DNA from: Thalassomonas sp. RHCl1
GTDB lineage: Bacteria; Pseudomonadota; Gammaproteobacteria; Enterobacterales; Alteromonadaceae
DNA length: 64,000 nt
Direction of reading: 5' to 3'
NCBI RefSeq assembly: GCF_947387555.1
Contig: NZ_CANDNZ010000004.1
Coordinates: 186,001-250,000, forward strand
Position 1 is the first letter of the stretch; each line of letters begins with the position of its first letter. The notes under the pieces were generated by a model. The model searched no databases, was not told the DNA's origin, and worked only from the letters and a program-made list of their open reading frames with translations. Positions 26,601 to 34,821 of this stretch are shown piece by piece. The translations under genes were made by a program, and so were the position numbers.

Positions 26601-26733
26601 CCTGTATTACTTCTATTTCTTTTTCCGCCTGCGCCTCGGCATTCACGGTAAAAGCAGGTACAACGGTCGCAGCACCCAAGATCACCGAAAGCGTGGTCGC
26701 CAGCTTATTTTTCTTAAACCTTCTTTGAATCAT
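23671..26733 (-). CDS. large TonB-dependent receptor (carbohydrate-type)
   Basis: The 1020-residue outer-membrane protein has a long signal peptide (cleavage after about residue 32, VNAEA). A TonB box region (EIEVIQVTGMRSSIKES) and a plug follow, with DIGKFPDTNLAESLQRITGVSI and RVTVRGFGPQFNMVTLNGR. A long barrel ends in YELGARYTF. This plug pattern belongs to the large receptor subfamily (TIGR01782-like) linked with oligosaccharide and glycan uptake in marine and plant-associated proteobacteria. It heads a leftward operon with SapC, methyltransferase and halogenase-like genes. Two LacI-type palindromes upstream suggest sugar-dependent derepression. Confidence 0.93.
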   Translation of the reverse strand: MIQRRFKKNKLATTLSVILGAATVVPAFTVNAEAQAEKEIEVIQVTGMRSSIKESTRLKRDASGVVDAISAEDIGKFPDTNLAESLQRITGVSIDRTNGEGSRVTVRGFGPQFNMVTLNGRAMPASSLPEGGHASDNRAYDFQNLASDAIKSVEVYKTGKASIATGGIGASININTAKPLDNPGLQTSFGSKALYDTSVRDGVRDYNDKVTPEFSGLISWTDEEEVFGASFNGSFSERHSSATGATINNWSNRTYDGSINREVNEAYTVDGVTYPASNITNGPEMGEAYQLPSDIAYRLEDTQRERTNAQLTLQYRPLDNITTTLDYTYTKLDSQVHSSDLSGWFDSYVGTAEFTEGLNPTPEVYIENRNENAPRDVALKQIHYNSLTEDKSLGFNVNWEVTDDFTLVLDVHDSESVSKPTEGYGNALTVGIGSNVHKSVGAIYGSSGLPSMQVVFDDCDPRVSTQDGVGGYNCNGQLDVSDLGTTMMQTAYSNNDNEIQQIRLDGAYEFEDGSINFGIESRKMENTTIQSNTGNQTMGGWSASNAGELPEGFLDPIDFNDSLDDYKIKDGWTQGFRGDAKEIGQWAADKYDLEFGRNPNESNHRLIEEDITALYFEVNLDGELGGMPYHMSAGLRYESTDSKSSAKSAIPTAIQWDSNNDTQVIQGSFADAQSYSVSNSYDHLLPSFDFDLTVVENVITRFSYSKTIARPSYGQLDAQTAINGGPALPTILDDQVYGSANSGNPELVPLESDNLDLSVEWYFEDTSYVSAGYFEKRVENFVGTEPLIANFFDLRDVTNGPRAQQAMADLAALGITNPDDTQLFSMVAANELGVDYDSMTALEFEDAIDILPNSDDPQMMFRYNAPVNNKEAKVYGWEFAVQHFFGDTGFGVQANYTIVKGDINFDVSSDEVQFALQGLSDTANLVLLYEKDDITVRLAYNWRDEFLENANRSAGEPEFVEAYDQIDMSASYQVNENLSVSFAGINLTGEDIRKHGRNKNQFTFGEESEPRYELGARYTF

Positions 26734-26818
26734 GTTATTTCCCCGAGCTAGTCAATCATTATTATTGTGGGTATCCAGATCACTTTTTTAACTCAATTTT
26801 ATTCTATGCACCCAAAAA

Positions 26819-26832
26819 TGAAAGCGCTTTCA
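26819..26832. promoter_or_regulatory. LacI-type operator, perfect palindrome
   Basis: TGAAAGCGCTTTCA is a perfect 14-bp palindrome with central CG, the hallmark of LacI-family operators. It lies 86 bases upstream of the large receptor gene. Confidence 0.72.
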
Positions 26833-26883
26833 GTTTAAGGTAAAAAAAATTCCTGTTACAGCTATTTTTTCACTTTTCGAAAA

Positions 26884-26897
26884 TGAAAGCGCTTACA
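26884..26897. promoter_or_regulatory. LacI-type operator, second copy
   Basis: TGAAAGCGCTTACA is identical to the site at 30230 and differs in one base from the perfect palindrome at 26819. Centre-to-centre distance to the latter is 65 bases, compatible with looping or cooperative repression. Confidence 0.68.
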
Positions 26898-27034
26898 TAA
26901 AACTAATTTAAAAAGCTATTGCCGTCAATATAAAATTGAACATTGTGAGGGTTTTATAAACAAACAAGCAGTGGGTGATTTCTATACTATTGAAATCACA
27001 TGTTTATTTATTGAGCCAAGAAAAGCGTAAAAGC

Positions 27035-27814
27035 TTAATAATAGGATTGCAGTACTTTATGCCACTGCGGGCTCTTGATCACTGACAGGATCAGCGGGTT
27101 TAACTTTTGAAAAAGCTCAGGGTAATACTTAGGCACCAGGAAACGGCGGTAGAACTTATTACTGAAAGTGTTTTTTGAAAAATACAATTTGTCAGCCCAG
27201 CTTTTATTGTCAGCCAGTATCGACCTTAAGGTGGCATGCCCGATAATACCGATATTAACCCGCTTTAAGATGATCATTTCCAGCAGACGGTGTTCGTTTT
27301 CAACATCAAGGCGCTGGACTTTTTGCTGCCGCACCAACTCATCAACTCCAAAATAATAATAACCGGTTACGCCGACAAAGCTATTGCCAATCATAGACGC
27401 CGGTGTTTGATATTCAAAAGATATATCAACCGAGGATACTACGTCGTCATAATCTTCAAAAATGCCCTCACTCCACAAGTATTTCGTCCGGGCTTTATCT
27501 TTAAACCAGGCAGGAATAACACCGAGGATAATGCCGTCCAAACTACCCTCGTGCAAATTCCGGTTCAAACGCTTTCTCGGTATATAAATCAGTTCAAAAC
27601 GGTAACTTGCCGACTTAGTGTTTAACTGCCTGACCAGATCAAAATACAACCCCTGGCGTTGGGAAAGGTTAGTCACATAAGGTGCTTTTTGATGGGCAAT
27701 ATAAATGTTTACAGCCTGCTTTTCGCCGGCGGCAAAGGCGCGGTAACCAAAGGCTCCATCATACAAAAATACGGCGAACAGCAGCACAACAAATTTCAGA
27801 CTTTTAGCAGACAT
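27035..27814 (-). CDS. periplasmic solute-binding protein (family 3-like)
   Basis: The 259-residue protein has a signal peptide (about 1-29, ending YRAFAA) and the two-lobe pattern of small extracellular solute-binding proteins: VNIYIAHQKAPYVTNL at the N-terminus, LYFDLVRQLN, then IPRKRLNRNLHEGSLDGIILG and a late hinge with IKSPQWHKVLQ. No transport permease or ATPase is nearby. Orphan proteins of this type are numerous in Alteromonadales and may feed sensors or unlinked transporters. Its promoter may lie close to the palindrome TTCACCGGTGAA at 27889-27900. The gene sits between the two halogenase loci. Confidence 0.82.
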   Translation of the reverse strand: MSAKSLKFVVLLFAVFLYDGAFGYRAFAAGEKQAVNIYIAHQKAPYVTNLSQRQGLYFDLVRQLNTKSASYRFELIYIPRKRLNRNLHEGSLDGIILGVIPAWFKDKARTKYLWSEGIFEDYDDVVSSVDISFEYQTPASMIGNSFVGVTGYYYFGVDELVRQQKVQRLDVENEHRLLEMIILKRVNIGIIGHATLRSILADNKSWADKLYFSKNTFSNKFYRRFLVPKYYPELFQKLNPLILSVIKSPQWHKVLQSYY

Positions 27815-27888
27815 AAAACAACCGGAACAAACTTAGTTTTGACAGTGATTAATGATTAGCTTAGCCAAGGTATTTTGTTTTCGTTACC

Positions 27889-27944
27889 TTCACCGGTGAA
27901 AGATTACCCGGCGGATTTTTCTCGCCGAAAATTTTAAATCCGCC
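27889..27944. promoter_or_regulatory. palindrome and hairpin in 312-base gap
   Basis: The gap 27815-28126 holds a perfect 12-bp palindrome (TTCACCGGTGAA, 27889-27900) 75 bases upstream of the solute-binding protein, followed by a perfect 9-bp hairpin (GGCGGATTT, 27910-27918, with AAATCCGCC, 27936-27944). The palindrome is a candidate operator; the protein that binds it is unknown. Confidence 0.45.
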
Positions 27945-28126
27945 AGTTGTTTTAACCTGAAAATAAGGCTAGTATCAAAAACCTTCACGGAGAATATTTT
28001 GTAGTGCTTTATAACACCAAAGATGGCGTTATAACTATATAAATAAGACAAATCAAAGCGTTACAGAAAATGGAATTTTGTATTATTAAAATAAACAAAT
28101 TCACCAATTTAACGGGGAAATATTTA

Positions 28127-28402
28127 ATGATCGCAAAAGAACAAAGAATAAAGGTCGCTAAAGAAAGATTTTTATCTGCGCATCCGGAATTACAACATAA
28201 GCTATTAAACCTCAGTACTACTGATGCCGACAACCTGGCCCTGAGCCTGGATGAATACCGGGATATCAAACTCAACCAGGAATTTAACCACCACGCCAAA
28301 GTTCACGGTATCAATGCCTCAGATCTGGTGATAGATCTTTGCGCCGAAAGTGAACAGGAAAAACAGGCCATGTACCAGGAGCAAGAGGTCACTTCACACT
28401 AA
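28127..28402 (+). CDS. hypothetical protein, small soluble
   Basis: The frame is open from 28070, but the first 19 residues look untranslated, and GGGGAA precedes the ATG at 28127. The 91-residue product (MIAKEQRIKVAKERF...) is helical and charged, with AHPELQHKLLNLSTTDADNLALSLDEYRDIKL, and has no signal peptide. I do not recognise the family. It is convergent with the second halogenase-like gene and does not obviously belong to it. Confidence 0.6.
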   Translation: MIAKEQRIKVAKERFLSAHPELQHKLLNLSTTDADNLALSLDEYRDIKLNQEFNHHAKVHGINASDLVIDLCAESEQEKQAMYQEQEVTSH

Positions 28403-28550
28403 CCATAATAACCTTACACCGGGTTATTACTGGCCCGGTACTTCTTCCCGGGTCCAGCTTTTCAGGGCCAGAAGTAATATTGCTAACCTGACACAACAGC
28501 CACAGTTAAACCAAGGCATACCAGTGCTATGGCAATCAAAGTCACATCCG

Positions 28551-30104
28551 CTAAACCCCTTTAAAACCATATCGGGCAATTTTTTCCAGTAACTCCCTGT
28601 GTCCGGGCAGATGCTGTAAATATTGCGCCTTAAGCTGTTCTCCTTTCATGAGATGTTGCCTGCCAACATCCCCCTCCCGGGCCGTTAAGGCATAAGCCGC
28701 TTCACTGCGAAAATCCATCCCCGCCAGGATATATTGATAGCTGTACAGGCTAAAAATTTCCTGATATCGGGGAAATTCGTTTTTTGTCGGAGCATGGCAA
28801 GACCATAAGCTTAACAGCTCTTGTAAGCTATCCGGGATAGAATCCGGATGGCGGTTATCAAGCCAAAAATCATTATCACGGCGCTGACTCAAGACATAAT
28901 GCAGCTTTAAAAAATCAATAATCTGCTGCCAGCGGTAGCTAAATTCCTGATTATAGCGTTTGGCGATAACATCCATGCCCGGGCGGTTTGCGGGTAACTG
29001 CAAACAAAGCCAGTCGGCAGCAAGTTCAACCTGGACAATGGCAGACGCTTCCAGCGGCTCAAGAAATCCCGCCGATAGGCCTACCGCCAGACAATTCTTT
29101 TCCCAGGCACGGCTGCGATAACCGGGTTTGATGGGGATTTTTTTAATCTCTGCCCCGGTAAAGTCATGTCCAAGATATTCTGCCAGCTCCTGCTCAGCCT
29201 GGACTTCTGAGCGATAATGACTGGAATAAACATGCCCTACTCCCCTGCGATTGGTTAACCCTATATCCCAAATCCAGCCTGCCGCTGTCGCCGTCGATTG
29301 CGTAACACAAGCTATCGGGCTATCGGCTGTAGGATAAGGGATTTGCACGGCAAGGGCGGTGTCGGCAAAAAGCACATGGCTTTGCCCGATAAAAGGCACT
29401 TGATAAAAACCGCCAAGCAACAGGCTGGCAAAGCCGGTGCAATCGATAAAAAAATCCCCGCCGATATTGCCGTGATTTTCGGTACTGACCGAGGCAATAT
29501 CACCGTTTGCGGCGCCACTGACTTTCACCACTTCATCGAGTACATGAGACACGTTAAATTTTTCCAGGCAGTGGCGCTTTAATAAGGCGGCAAACTTACC
29601 GGCATTAAGATGATAACCATAATTGACCACACCGGCATATTCCGGGGTAGTGAGCTGTTTAGGCGCCAATCCCTGCTGACAGACTTCCACCTGGGGACAA
29701 ACTGTGCCAGCAAAAGACCCCTGCACTTGCGATTGCTGAAAAAAGCGCAACATATCAAGGTCGTCATAACCCTGAGGCAGGGTAAAAAGATGATAATAGC
29801 TGTCGCCTGCATTGCCGTTGCACCAACCATTAAATTTTGATCCTTGCTTAAAGCTGGCATCGCATTCACGCATAAAATCACTTTCACTAAGCCCTATCGC
29901 CTTTAACGTGTTTCTCATCCCGGGCCAGGTGCCTTCCCCTACCCCGACCGGTTTCACCGAAGGGGATTCCACCAAAGTGATCTTCACCGGGCAATCAGGA
30001 GAAGTTTGATATTTTGCCGCCAGGCGACTTGCCATTAACCAGCCTGCCGTGCCGCCACCGACAATAACAATATCGCGGATATCATCAGTTTTATTTTCTA
30101 CCAT
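28551..30104 (-). CDS. flavin-dependent tryptophan halogenase-like protein (second copy)
   Basis: The protein (517 residues from 30104) has FAD motif GGGTAGW, the signature GVGEGTWPGM, the lysine region ASFKQGSKF, a WIWDIG version of the WxWxIP motif (Pro replaced by Gly), and EPLEASAI with the conserved glutamate. The frame opens at 30125, but GGGG lies five bases before the ATG at 30104. It is only distantly related to the copy at 20264-21781. It faces the TauE gene across a region with a LacI-type site at 30230-30243. Whether these proteins halogenate anything in this setting is unknown. Confidence 0.88.
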   Translation of the reverse strand: MVENKTDDIRDIVIVGGGTAGWLMASRLAAKYQTSPDCPVKITLVESPSVKPVGVGEGTWPGMRNTLKAIGLSESDFMRECDASFKQGSKFNGWCNGNAGDSYYHLFTLPQGYDDLDMLRFFQQSQVQGSFAGTVCPQVEVCQQGLAPKQLTTPEYAGVVNYGYHLNAGKFAALLKRHCLEKFNVSHVLDEVVKVSGAANGDIASVSTENHGNIGGDFFIDCTGFASLLLGGFYQVPFIGQSHVLFADTALAVQIPYPTADSPIACVTQSTATAAGWIWDIGLTNRRGVGHVYSSHYRSEVQAEQELAEYLGHDFTGAEIKKIPIKPGYRSRAWEKNCLAVGLSAGFLEPLEASAIVQVELAADWLCLQLPANRPGMDVIAKRYNQEFSYRWQQIIDFLKLHYVLSQRRDNDFWLDNRHPDSIPDSLQELLSLWSCHAPTKNEFPRYQEIFSLYSYQYILAGMDFRSEAAYALTAREGDVGRQHLMKGEQLKAQYLQHLPGHRELLEKIARYGFKGV

Positions 30105-30229
30105 AAAAAGCCCCATAAAAATCAAAAAATTAGCTAAGCAACAAGCGCTGATTTACAACCTGTCCGATAACATATGAATAATAATTCTACGATAAAGGGT
30201 GTTGAACTTAGTGTTAATTATGCTATAAA

Positions 30230-30243
30230 TGAAAGCGCTTACA
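30230..30243. promoter_or_regulatory. LacI-type operator, third copy
   Basis: TGAAAGCGCTTACA is identical to 26884-26897. It lies 126 bases upstream of the halogenase-like gene and 87 bases upstream of the divergent TauE gene, so one regulator probably controls both directions and also the receptor operon. Confidence 0.68.
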
Positions 30244-30330
30244 ACAAAATTAAAACCAGCTTAGAGAGATGTGCACTTAAGATCAAGATGTTTAATTAAA
30301 CGATTTTCTTCAAGGTAAAGTAGAGGTAAT

Positions 30331-31311
30331 ATGTTAGCCAAGGCGTTATATTTCCATAATAAAAATAATATGCAGACAAACTGGAAAACACGGAAGAAGT
30401 CCCTGGCATTCGTCACGCTAAGCAGCTATTTGCTACTGTCCAACTGGGCACAAAGCGGCGGACTGGAACAGCTGCTCATGCAGTTGCTGGACTCGGTTTT
30501 ATATACCTTACTGGGGATCCTTGGCGCTGTTTTTGCCAATTTATCCGGTGCCGGCGGCGGCGTGGTCTTTATTCCGGTATTTAACTCCTTAGGCTTAAGT
30601 GAGGCCCAGGCCTTATCCACCAGCTTCACCATTCAATGTTTTGGCATGACCGCAGGCGCCATTACCTGGTGCTTGCATTACCGTAATGCCATCAAAAACA
30701 CCGGCGTAGAACAAGCGCCTGAGCAGTTAAACCACTGGCAACCCTTTTTACCTGTGGTCGCCATTACCTCACTGTGCTCTGTGGCCGGTATTTATAACGC
30801 CTATACCGGCGATTTTACCCCGCCGGGCAGCCTGCCAAAACTATTCAGTATTTTCTCGATTGCCCTTGGCGCAAGCTTGTTATGTCAACTGTTACTTACC
30901 CGACGCTCATCGCAAACAAATGCCCTGACAATGCCTGGTGGGCTGAAGAAAATAGATTACCTTTGCCTGCTCTTTATCGGTTATTTCGGCGGGGTGATCA
31001 CCGCCTGTTTATCGGTAGGGGTAGGTGAACTGTTAGTGTTTTACCTGCTGATCAGAGGTTTCAATATCCAGCTGTCACTTGCCTGCGCCATAGTGGTAAC
31101 CGCCATTTCCGTGTGGTCGGCCGCCTTGACCTTAAATGGCTTAACCACCGGCTGGCTCAGTTATCAGCCGGTATGGCAACTGGCGCTGTATGCCGGACCG
31201 GGGGCCGTTATCGGCGGCCTGGTGGCTAAAGCCCTGGTAGCAAAAATTCCGCCGCTAAGGCTTAAATTCCTGCTGGCGCTGTGGATTTTATTGATGGGCT
31301 TTGCCGGCTAA
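30331..31311 (+). CDS. TauE/SafE family permease
   Basis: The 326-residue inner-membrane protein has eight or nine hydrophobic segments and the TauE/SafE pattern GILGAVFANLSGAGGGVVFIP early, with the second half repeat YFGGVITACLSVGVGELLVFY. The family contains sulfite/organosulfur and other anion exporters, but most members are unassigned. The start at 30331 has AGAGG six bases upstream and gives a long N-terminal tail before the first segment. It is the first gene of a rightward series with GMC, subunit 3 and TIM-barrel genes, so it may move a product of that pathway. Confidence 0.87.
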   Translation: MLAKALYFHNKNNMQTNWKTRKKSLAFVTLSSYLLLSNWAQSGGLEQLLMQLLDSVLYTLLGILGAVFANLSGAGGGVVFIPVFNSLGLSEAQALSTSFTIQCFGMTAGAITWCLHYRNAIKNTGVEQAPEQLNHWQPFLPVVAITSLCSVAGIYNAYTGDFTPPGSLPKLFSIFSIALGASLLCQLLLTRRSSQTNALTMPGGLKKIDYLCLLFIGYFGGVITACLSVGVGELLVFYLLIRGFNIQLSLACAIVVTAISVWSAALTLNGLTTGWLSYQPVWQLALYAGPGAVIGGLVAKALVAKIPPLRLKFLLALWILLMGFAG

Positions 31312-31432
31312 AGTCCAAACCGAAAAAAGTACAAAACAAGTCCCTTTCGTTATTGCTGCCTCACCAGAGGCCGGTAAGGGATAACTGTCGGCCAAAAAAA
31401 GTGCCGTCGGCAAAAAAGAGGAGGTATTGACT

Positions 31433-32056
31433 ATGACAGCCAAGCAACAACAACCGGGCGTAAAAAACCATAAACGCCGGGATTTTATCCGGCAATTAAC
31501 CCTGGCCCTGGGCAGCGCCACCGCCGCCGGCTTAGTCGCAGGAAACGGGTTATCCGTCGCCCTGGCCTATAGCGCAGAGCCGGGAATAAAAGATAAAACA
31601 GGCTTGATCTTTACCCGGGCGCAACTAACTTTACTGGCCAAGGTCTGCGATACCATTTTACCCCGCACAGACACGCCAAGCGGCAGTGAGCTCGACTGCC
31701 ACGGTTTTGCCGATCATCAGTTATTTCACTGTTTTGAGCAAAAACAACAAAAACAGTGCTGCGACATTCTCGACACCATCAGCAGGCAAAGCAGGCACAC
31801 CTACCGCCAGGAATTTGCACGCCTGCCTCAGCAAGAACAGAGGGCATTATTACTTGATATCGAAAGCACATCAGGTTTTACCCTGGAAGACAAAACACAG
31901 TTTAAATTTCTTAAGGCGTTAATTGTTTTTGGTTATTTCACCTCAGAAGCCGGCGCGACACAGGCATTAAATTACCAGGCAGTTCCCGGTGGCTTCCGGG
32001 GTTCTATCCCCTATGACGAAAACAGTAAGGCCTGGGGTTCCCTGTCCTATTATTAG
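31433..32056 (+). CDS. gluconate 2-dehydrogenase subunit 3 family protein (Tat-exported)
   Basis: The 207-residue protein has a twin-arginine signal (KRRDFIRQLTLALGSA) and the subunit 3 domain (ARAQLTLLAKVCDTILPRTDTPSG...HGFADHQL early, and LKALIVFGYFTSEAGATQAL late). TTG at 31427 also opens the frame, but AGGAGG is ideally spaced for the ATG at 31433. In the known complex this subunit pairs with a GMC-type flavoprotein, which is exactly the next gene (67 bases later). A cytochrome c subunit is not present, so electrons must pass to another acceptor. Confidence 0.88.
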   Translation: MTAKQQQPGVKNHKRRDFIRQLTLALGSATAAGLVAGNGLSVALAYSAEPGIKDKTGLIFTRAQLTLLAKVCDTILPRTDTPSGSELDCHGFADHQLFHCFEQKQQKQCCDILDTISRQSRHTYRQEFARLPQQEQRALLLDIESTSGFTLEDKTQFKFLKALIVFGYFTSEAGATQALNYQAVPGGFRGSIPYDENSKAWGSLSYY

Positions 32057-32123
32057 CGCTGCCCGCATGCTCGTCAGCAAAAAAACCATAACTTAAATGA
32101 ATAAAAAATAATGGCTTAAATGA

Positions 32124-33857
32124 ATGAAAGATAAACTCTATATCAATGAAACCAAAGAGCATTTCGACGTCCTGGTGGTAGGCTCAGGCATTACCGGCGG
32201 CTGGGCGGCAAAAGAGTTTTGCGAGCGCGGCTATAAAACCCTGATAATAGAAAGGGGCCGGGTGGTAGAACACAGAAAAGACTATATCGGGGAAGGCAAA
32301 GGTCCGTGGCAGTTTGCCAACCGGATGAAGGTCGATAACCTCCTGGTGGAGGAACAATACCGGATACAAAAACAATGTTATGCCTTTAATGATGCCACCA
32401 AACACTTTTTCGGCAATGACCGCGACCTGCCTTATTCTACCGAAACCGGCACCGACTTTAGCTGGATCCGTGCCAATCAGTTGGGGGGAAAATCCCTGCT
32501 CTGGCACCGCCAGTCTTACCGCTACAGTGATTTTGACTTTAACGCCAACAAGGCAGACGGACACGGCATCGACTGGCCGATACGCTATAAAGATCTCGCC
32601 CCCTGGTACAGTAAAGTAGAAAAACACGCCGGTATCAGCGGCTCACCCGAGCAGCTGGAGCAGCTACCCGACGGTGAGTTTTTACCGCCGTTTGAGATGA
32701 CATCACCGGAGAAACAGTTAAAAGCCAGCATTGAAAAACATTATCCGGAGCGCACACTGATCATGGGGCGCACCGCCCATTTAACCAAACCGAGTGAGTT
32801 TCATCTCAGCCAGGGACGGGGCCAGTGCATGGCCAGAGATGAATGCCAGAAAGGCTGCTCCTTCGGCGGCTATTTTTCCAGCCAAAGCTCAACTTTGCCG
32901 GCGGCAGCTAAAACCGGCAACTTACATATCGCCCCCAACAGCGTAGTGCACAGCCTGATCTATGATGAAAAAAGCAACCGGGTAAAAGGAGTCCGGGTGA
33001 TAGACAACGACACCTTAAAAACCCGGGAATATTTTGCCCGGGTGGTTTTCCTGTGCGCTTCCACTTTGGGTTCAACCCAGATTTTACTTAACTCGAAAAC
33101 CAAAACCTTCCCCAACGGCCTGGCCAACAGCTCGGGAGTACTGGGGCATTACCTGATGGATCATAACTACAATGCCGTGATCCGCGGTGAGTTCGAAGGT
33201 TTTGAAGACGAGTATTATTCCGGCCGCCGTCCTTCCGGCATTATGGTGCCGAACTTTCAATACCGTCCTGACAAATACAGCAAAAAATACTTGCGGGGTT
33301 ATGCCTTCGGCGGCGGCTCATCACGCAGCAACTGGCAAAGCAGCGGCTGGTCCGACGGTATCGGCGCCGAATTTAAAAACAGATTAACCCAGGCAGGCCC
33401 CTGGCATATGACCCTTTATGCCCAGGGAGAAATGCTGCCCAGATATGAAAACAGCGTCAGCTTACACCCGACAAAAACAGATAAATGGGGCATACCCCAG
33501 CTGCATATCAACTGCAAATGGTCGGAAAATGAAATCCTGATGATGCAGGATGCCGCCGAAACCGGCAAAGAGATGCTGCTCAAGGCGGGGCTGAAAAATG
33601 TCCACGCCAGCGTCACCACAGACACTAAAGCGCCGGGCCTTGCCATACATGAAGTCGGCACCGCCCGTATGGGGGCCGATGCCAAGCAGTCGGTATTAAA
33701 TGCCTATAACCAGAGCCATGATATCCCGAACCTGTTTGTCACCGACGGCGCCAGCTTTTGCTCAAGCGCCGTGGCCAATCCGTCACTGACCTTTATGGCC
33801 TTAACCGTACGGGCGGTTGATTACTGCGCCAAAGAAATGAACGCCAAAAGAATATAA
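32124..33857 (+). CDS. GMC family oxidoreductase
   Basis: The 577-residue flavoprotein has an N-terminal FAD-binding VVGSGITGGWAAKE, the substrate-side segment LGGKSLLWHRQSYR, GQCMARDECQKGCSFGG with clustered cysteines, and the C-terminal HEVGTARMG (His509) and ANPSLTFMAL elements of GMC dehydrogenases. It has no signal of its own, so export with the Tat-borne subunit 3 protein is likely. The combination resembles periplasmic sugar dehydrogenases that oxidise a ring hydroxyl, for example at C3 of glycosides. It is followed nine bases later by a secreted TIM-barrel protein, consistent with one pathway. Confidence 0.9.
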   Translation: MKDKLYINETKEHFDVLVVGSGITGGWAAKEFCERGYKTLIIERGRVVEHRKDYIGEGKGPWQFANRMKVDNLLVEEQYRIQKQCYAFNDATKHFFGNDRDLPYSTETGTDFSWIRANQLGGKSLLWHRQSYRYSDFDFNANKADGHGIDWPIRYKDLAPWYSKVEKHAGISGSPEQLEQLPDGEFLPPFEMTSPEKQLKASIEKHYPERTLIMGRTAHLTKPSEFHLSQGRGQCMARDECQKGCSFGGYFSSQSSTLPAAAKTGNLHIAPNSVVHSLIYDEKSNRVKGVRVIDNDTLKTREYFARVVFLCASTLGSTQILLNSKTKTFPNGLANSSGVLGHYLMDHNYNAVIRGEFEGFEDEYYSGRRPSGIMVPNFQYRPDKYSKKYLRGYAFGGGSSRSNWQSSGWSDGIGAEFKNRLTQAGPWHMTLYAQGEMLPRYENSVSLHPTKTDKWGIPQLHINCKWSENEILMMQDAAETGKEMLLKAGLKNVHASVTTDTKAPGLAIHEVGTARMGADAKQSVLNAYNQSHDIPNLFVTDGASFCSSAVANPSLTFMALTVRAVDYCAKEMNAKRI

Positions 33858-33866
33858 GGAAAAAAA

Positions 33867-34739
33867 ATGAAAAAATATAAAAAATTCATGTATGTACTAC
33901 TTGCCCTGATACCGGGCATGTTCAACAGCGCCGTCGGCCATAACCTCAAGTCAGGCGAAAGCAAAGCTGTCCCGCTATTAAGCGTACAACTTTGGTCGGT
34001 TAAAGATCTCCTGAAAAGCGATTTCCAACACACCTTAAAGCAATTATCCGATATGGGCTTTAGTGCGGTTGAATTGGCCGGTGAATTCGGTCCGTACCAG
34101 CAAAACCCCGCCGGGCTTAAAGCTTATCTGGACTCCCTCAACCTCAAAGTCAGCGGCGCCCATGTCTCCTTTGAAGCCCTTAATGACAAAAACTTCGAGC
34201 AGACCCTGGCATTTTACCGCCAGCTGGCCCCGGATACCCTGATCATAGGTTGGGATGAGCGCGCCTGGCACCCACAAGGTATCAAAGAGGTAGTCAGCTT
34301 GCTCAACAAGCTGGATAAAAAGCTCGCCCCCTATAACATCAAAACCGGATTTCATAACCACGAGAAGGAATTTAATGACTTTCAGGGCAGCACCTACTGG
34401 GATTATCTGGCGCGCCATACCTCAGATTCTGTGGTGTTACAACAGGATGTCGGCTGGACCACCTATGCCGGTAAGGATCCGGTAGATTACGTTAAAAAAT
34501 ATCCGGGCAGAACTTTCACCACCCACTACAAAGTACGCTTGCCCGAAGGGGTTAAAGGGAAACTGCCGCTGATAGGAGAAGACACCATAGACTGGCTCGC
34601 CCTGCTTAAGGCCAATATCAGTGTCGGCGGCACCAAATGGATAGTGATTGAACAGGAAGAGTATCCCGGCAATTTAACGCCGATAGGCGCCATTGCCCGC
34701 TCGAAAAAGGGACTTGAGCGTTATATTCATCAATTATAA
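33867..34739 (+). CDS. secreted sugar isomerase/epimerase-like TIM-barrel protein
   Basis: The 290-residue protein has a signal peptide (about 1-24, LLALIPGMFNSAVG) and the xylose isomerase-like TIM-barrel fold. Likely metal and catalytic positions are visible: Glu69/Glu73 (VELAGEF), His163/His165/Glu166 (GFHNHE), Asp194 (LQQDVGW), His220 (THYKVRL) and Glu262-Glu265 (IEQEEYPG). Relatives in gene sets with GMC or other glycoside 3-dehydrogenases act on 3-keto-glycosides, such as the YcjR type. Export suits a periplasmic role after the GMC enzyme. It is tightly linked to the GMC gene. The exact reaction is inferred, not shown. Confidence 0.86.
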   Translation: MKKYKKFMYVLLALIPGMFNSAVGHNLKSGESKAVPLLSVQLWSVKDLLKSDFQHTLKQLSDMGFSAVELAGEFGPYQQNPAGLKAYLDSLNLKVSGAHVSFEALNDKNFEQTLAFYRQLAPDTLIIGWDERAWHPQGIKEVVSLLNKLDKKLAPYNIKTGFHNHEKEFNDFQGSTYWDYLARHTSDSVVLQQDVGWTTYAGKDPVDYVKKYPGRTFTTHYKVRLPEGVKGKLPLIGEDTIDWLALLKANISVGGTKWIVIEQEEYPGNLTPIGAIARSKKGLERYIHQL

Positions 34740-34821
34740 AGAGACAAAACAGCGGCTAATTTATAAAAAAGCTAATTAAACAATAACCCGTTCAGGGGCC
34801 CTGCCCCTTAGGACCTGAAAG

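Noticed and set aside
32124-33857. Choline dehydrogenase (betA)
   Set aside because: GMC motifs fit, but the cysteine-rich segment, the Tat subunit 3 partner and lack of betaine genes point to a sugar-type dehydrogenase.
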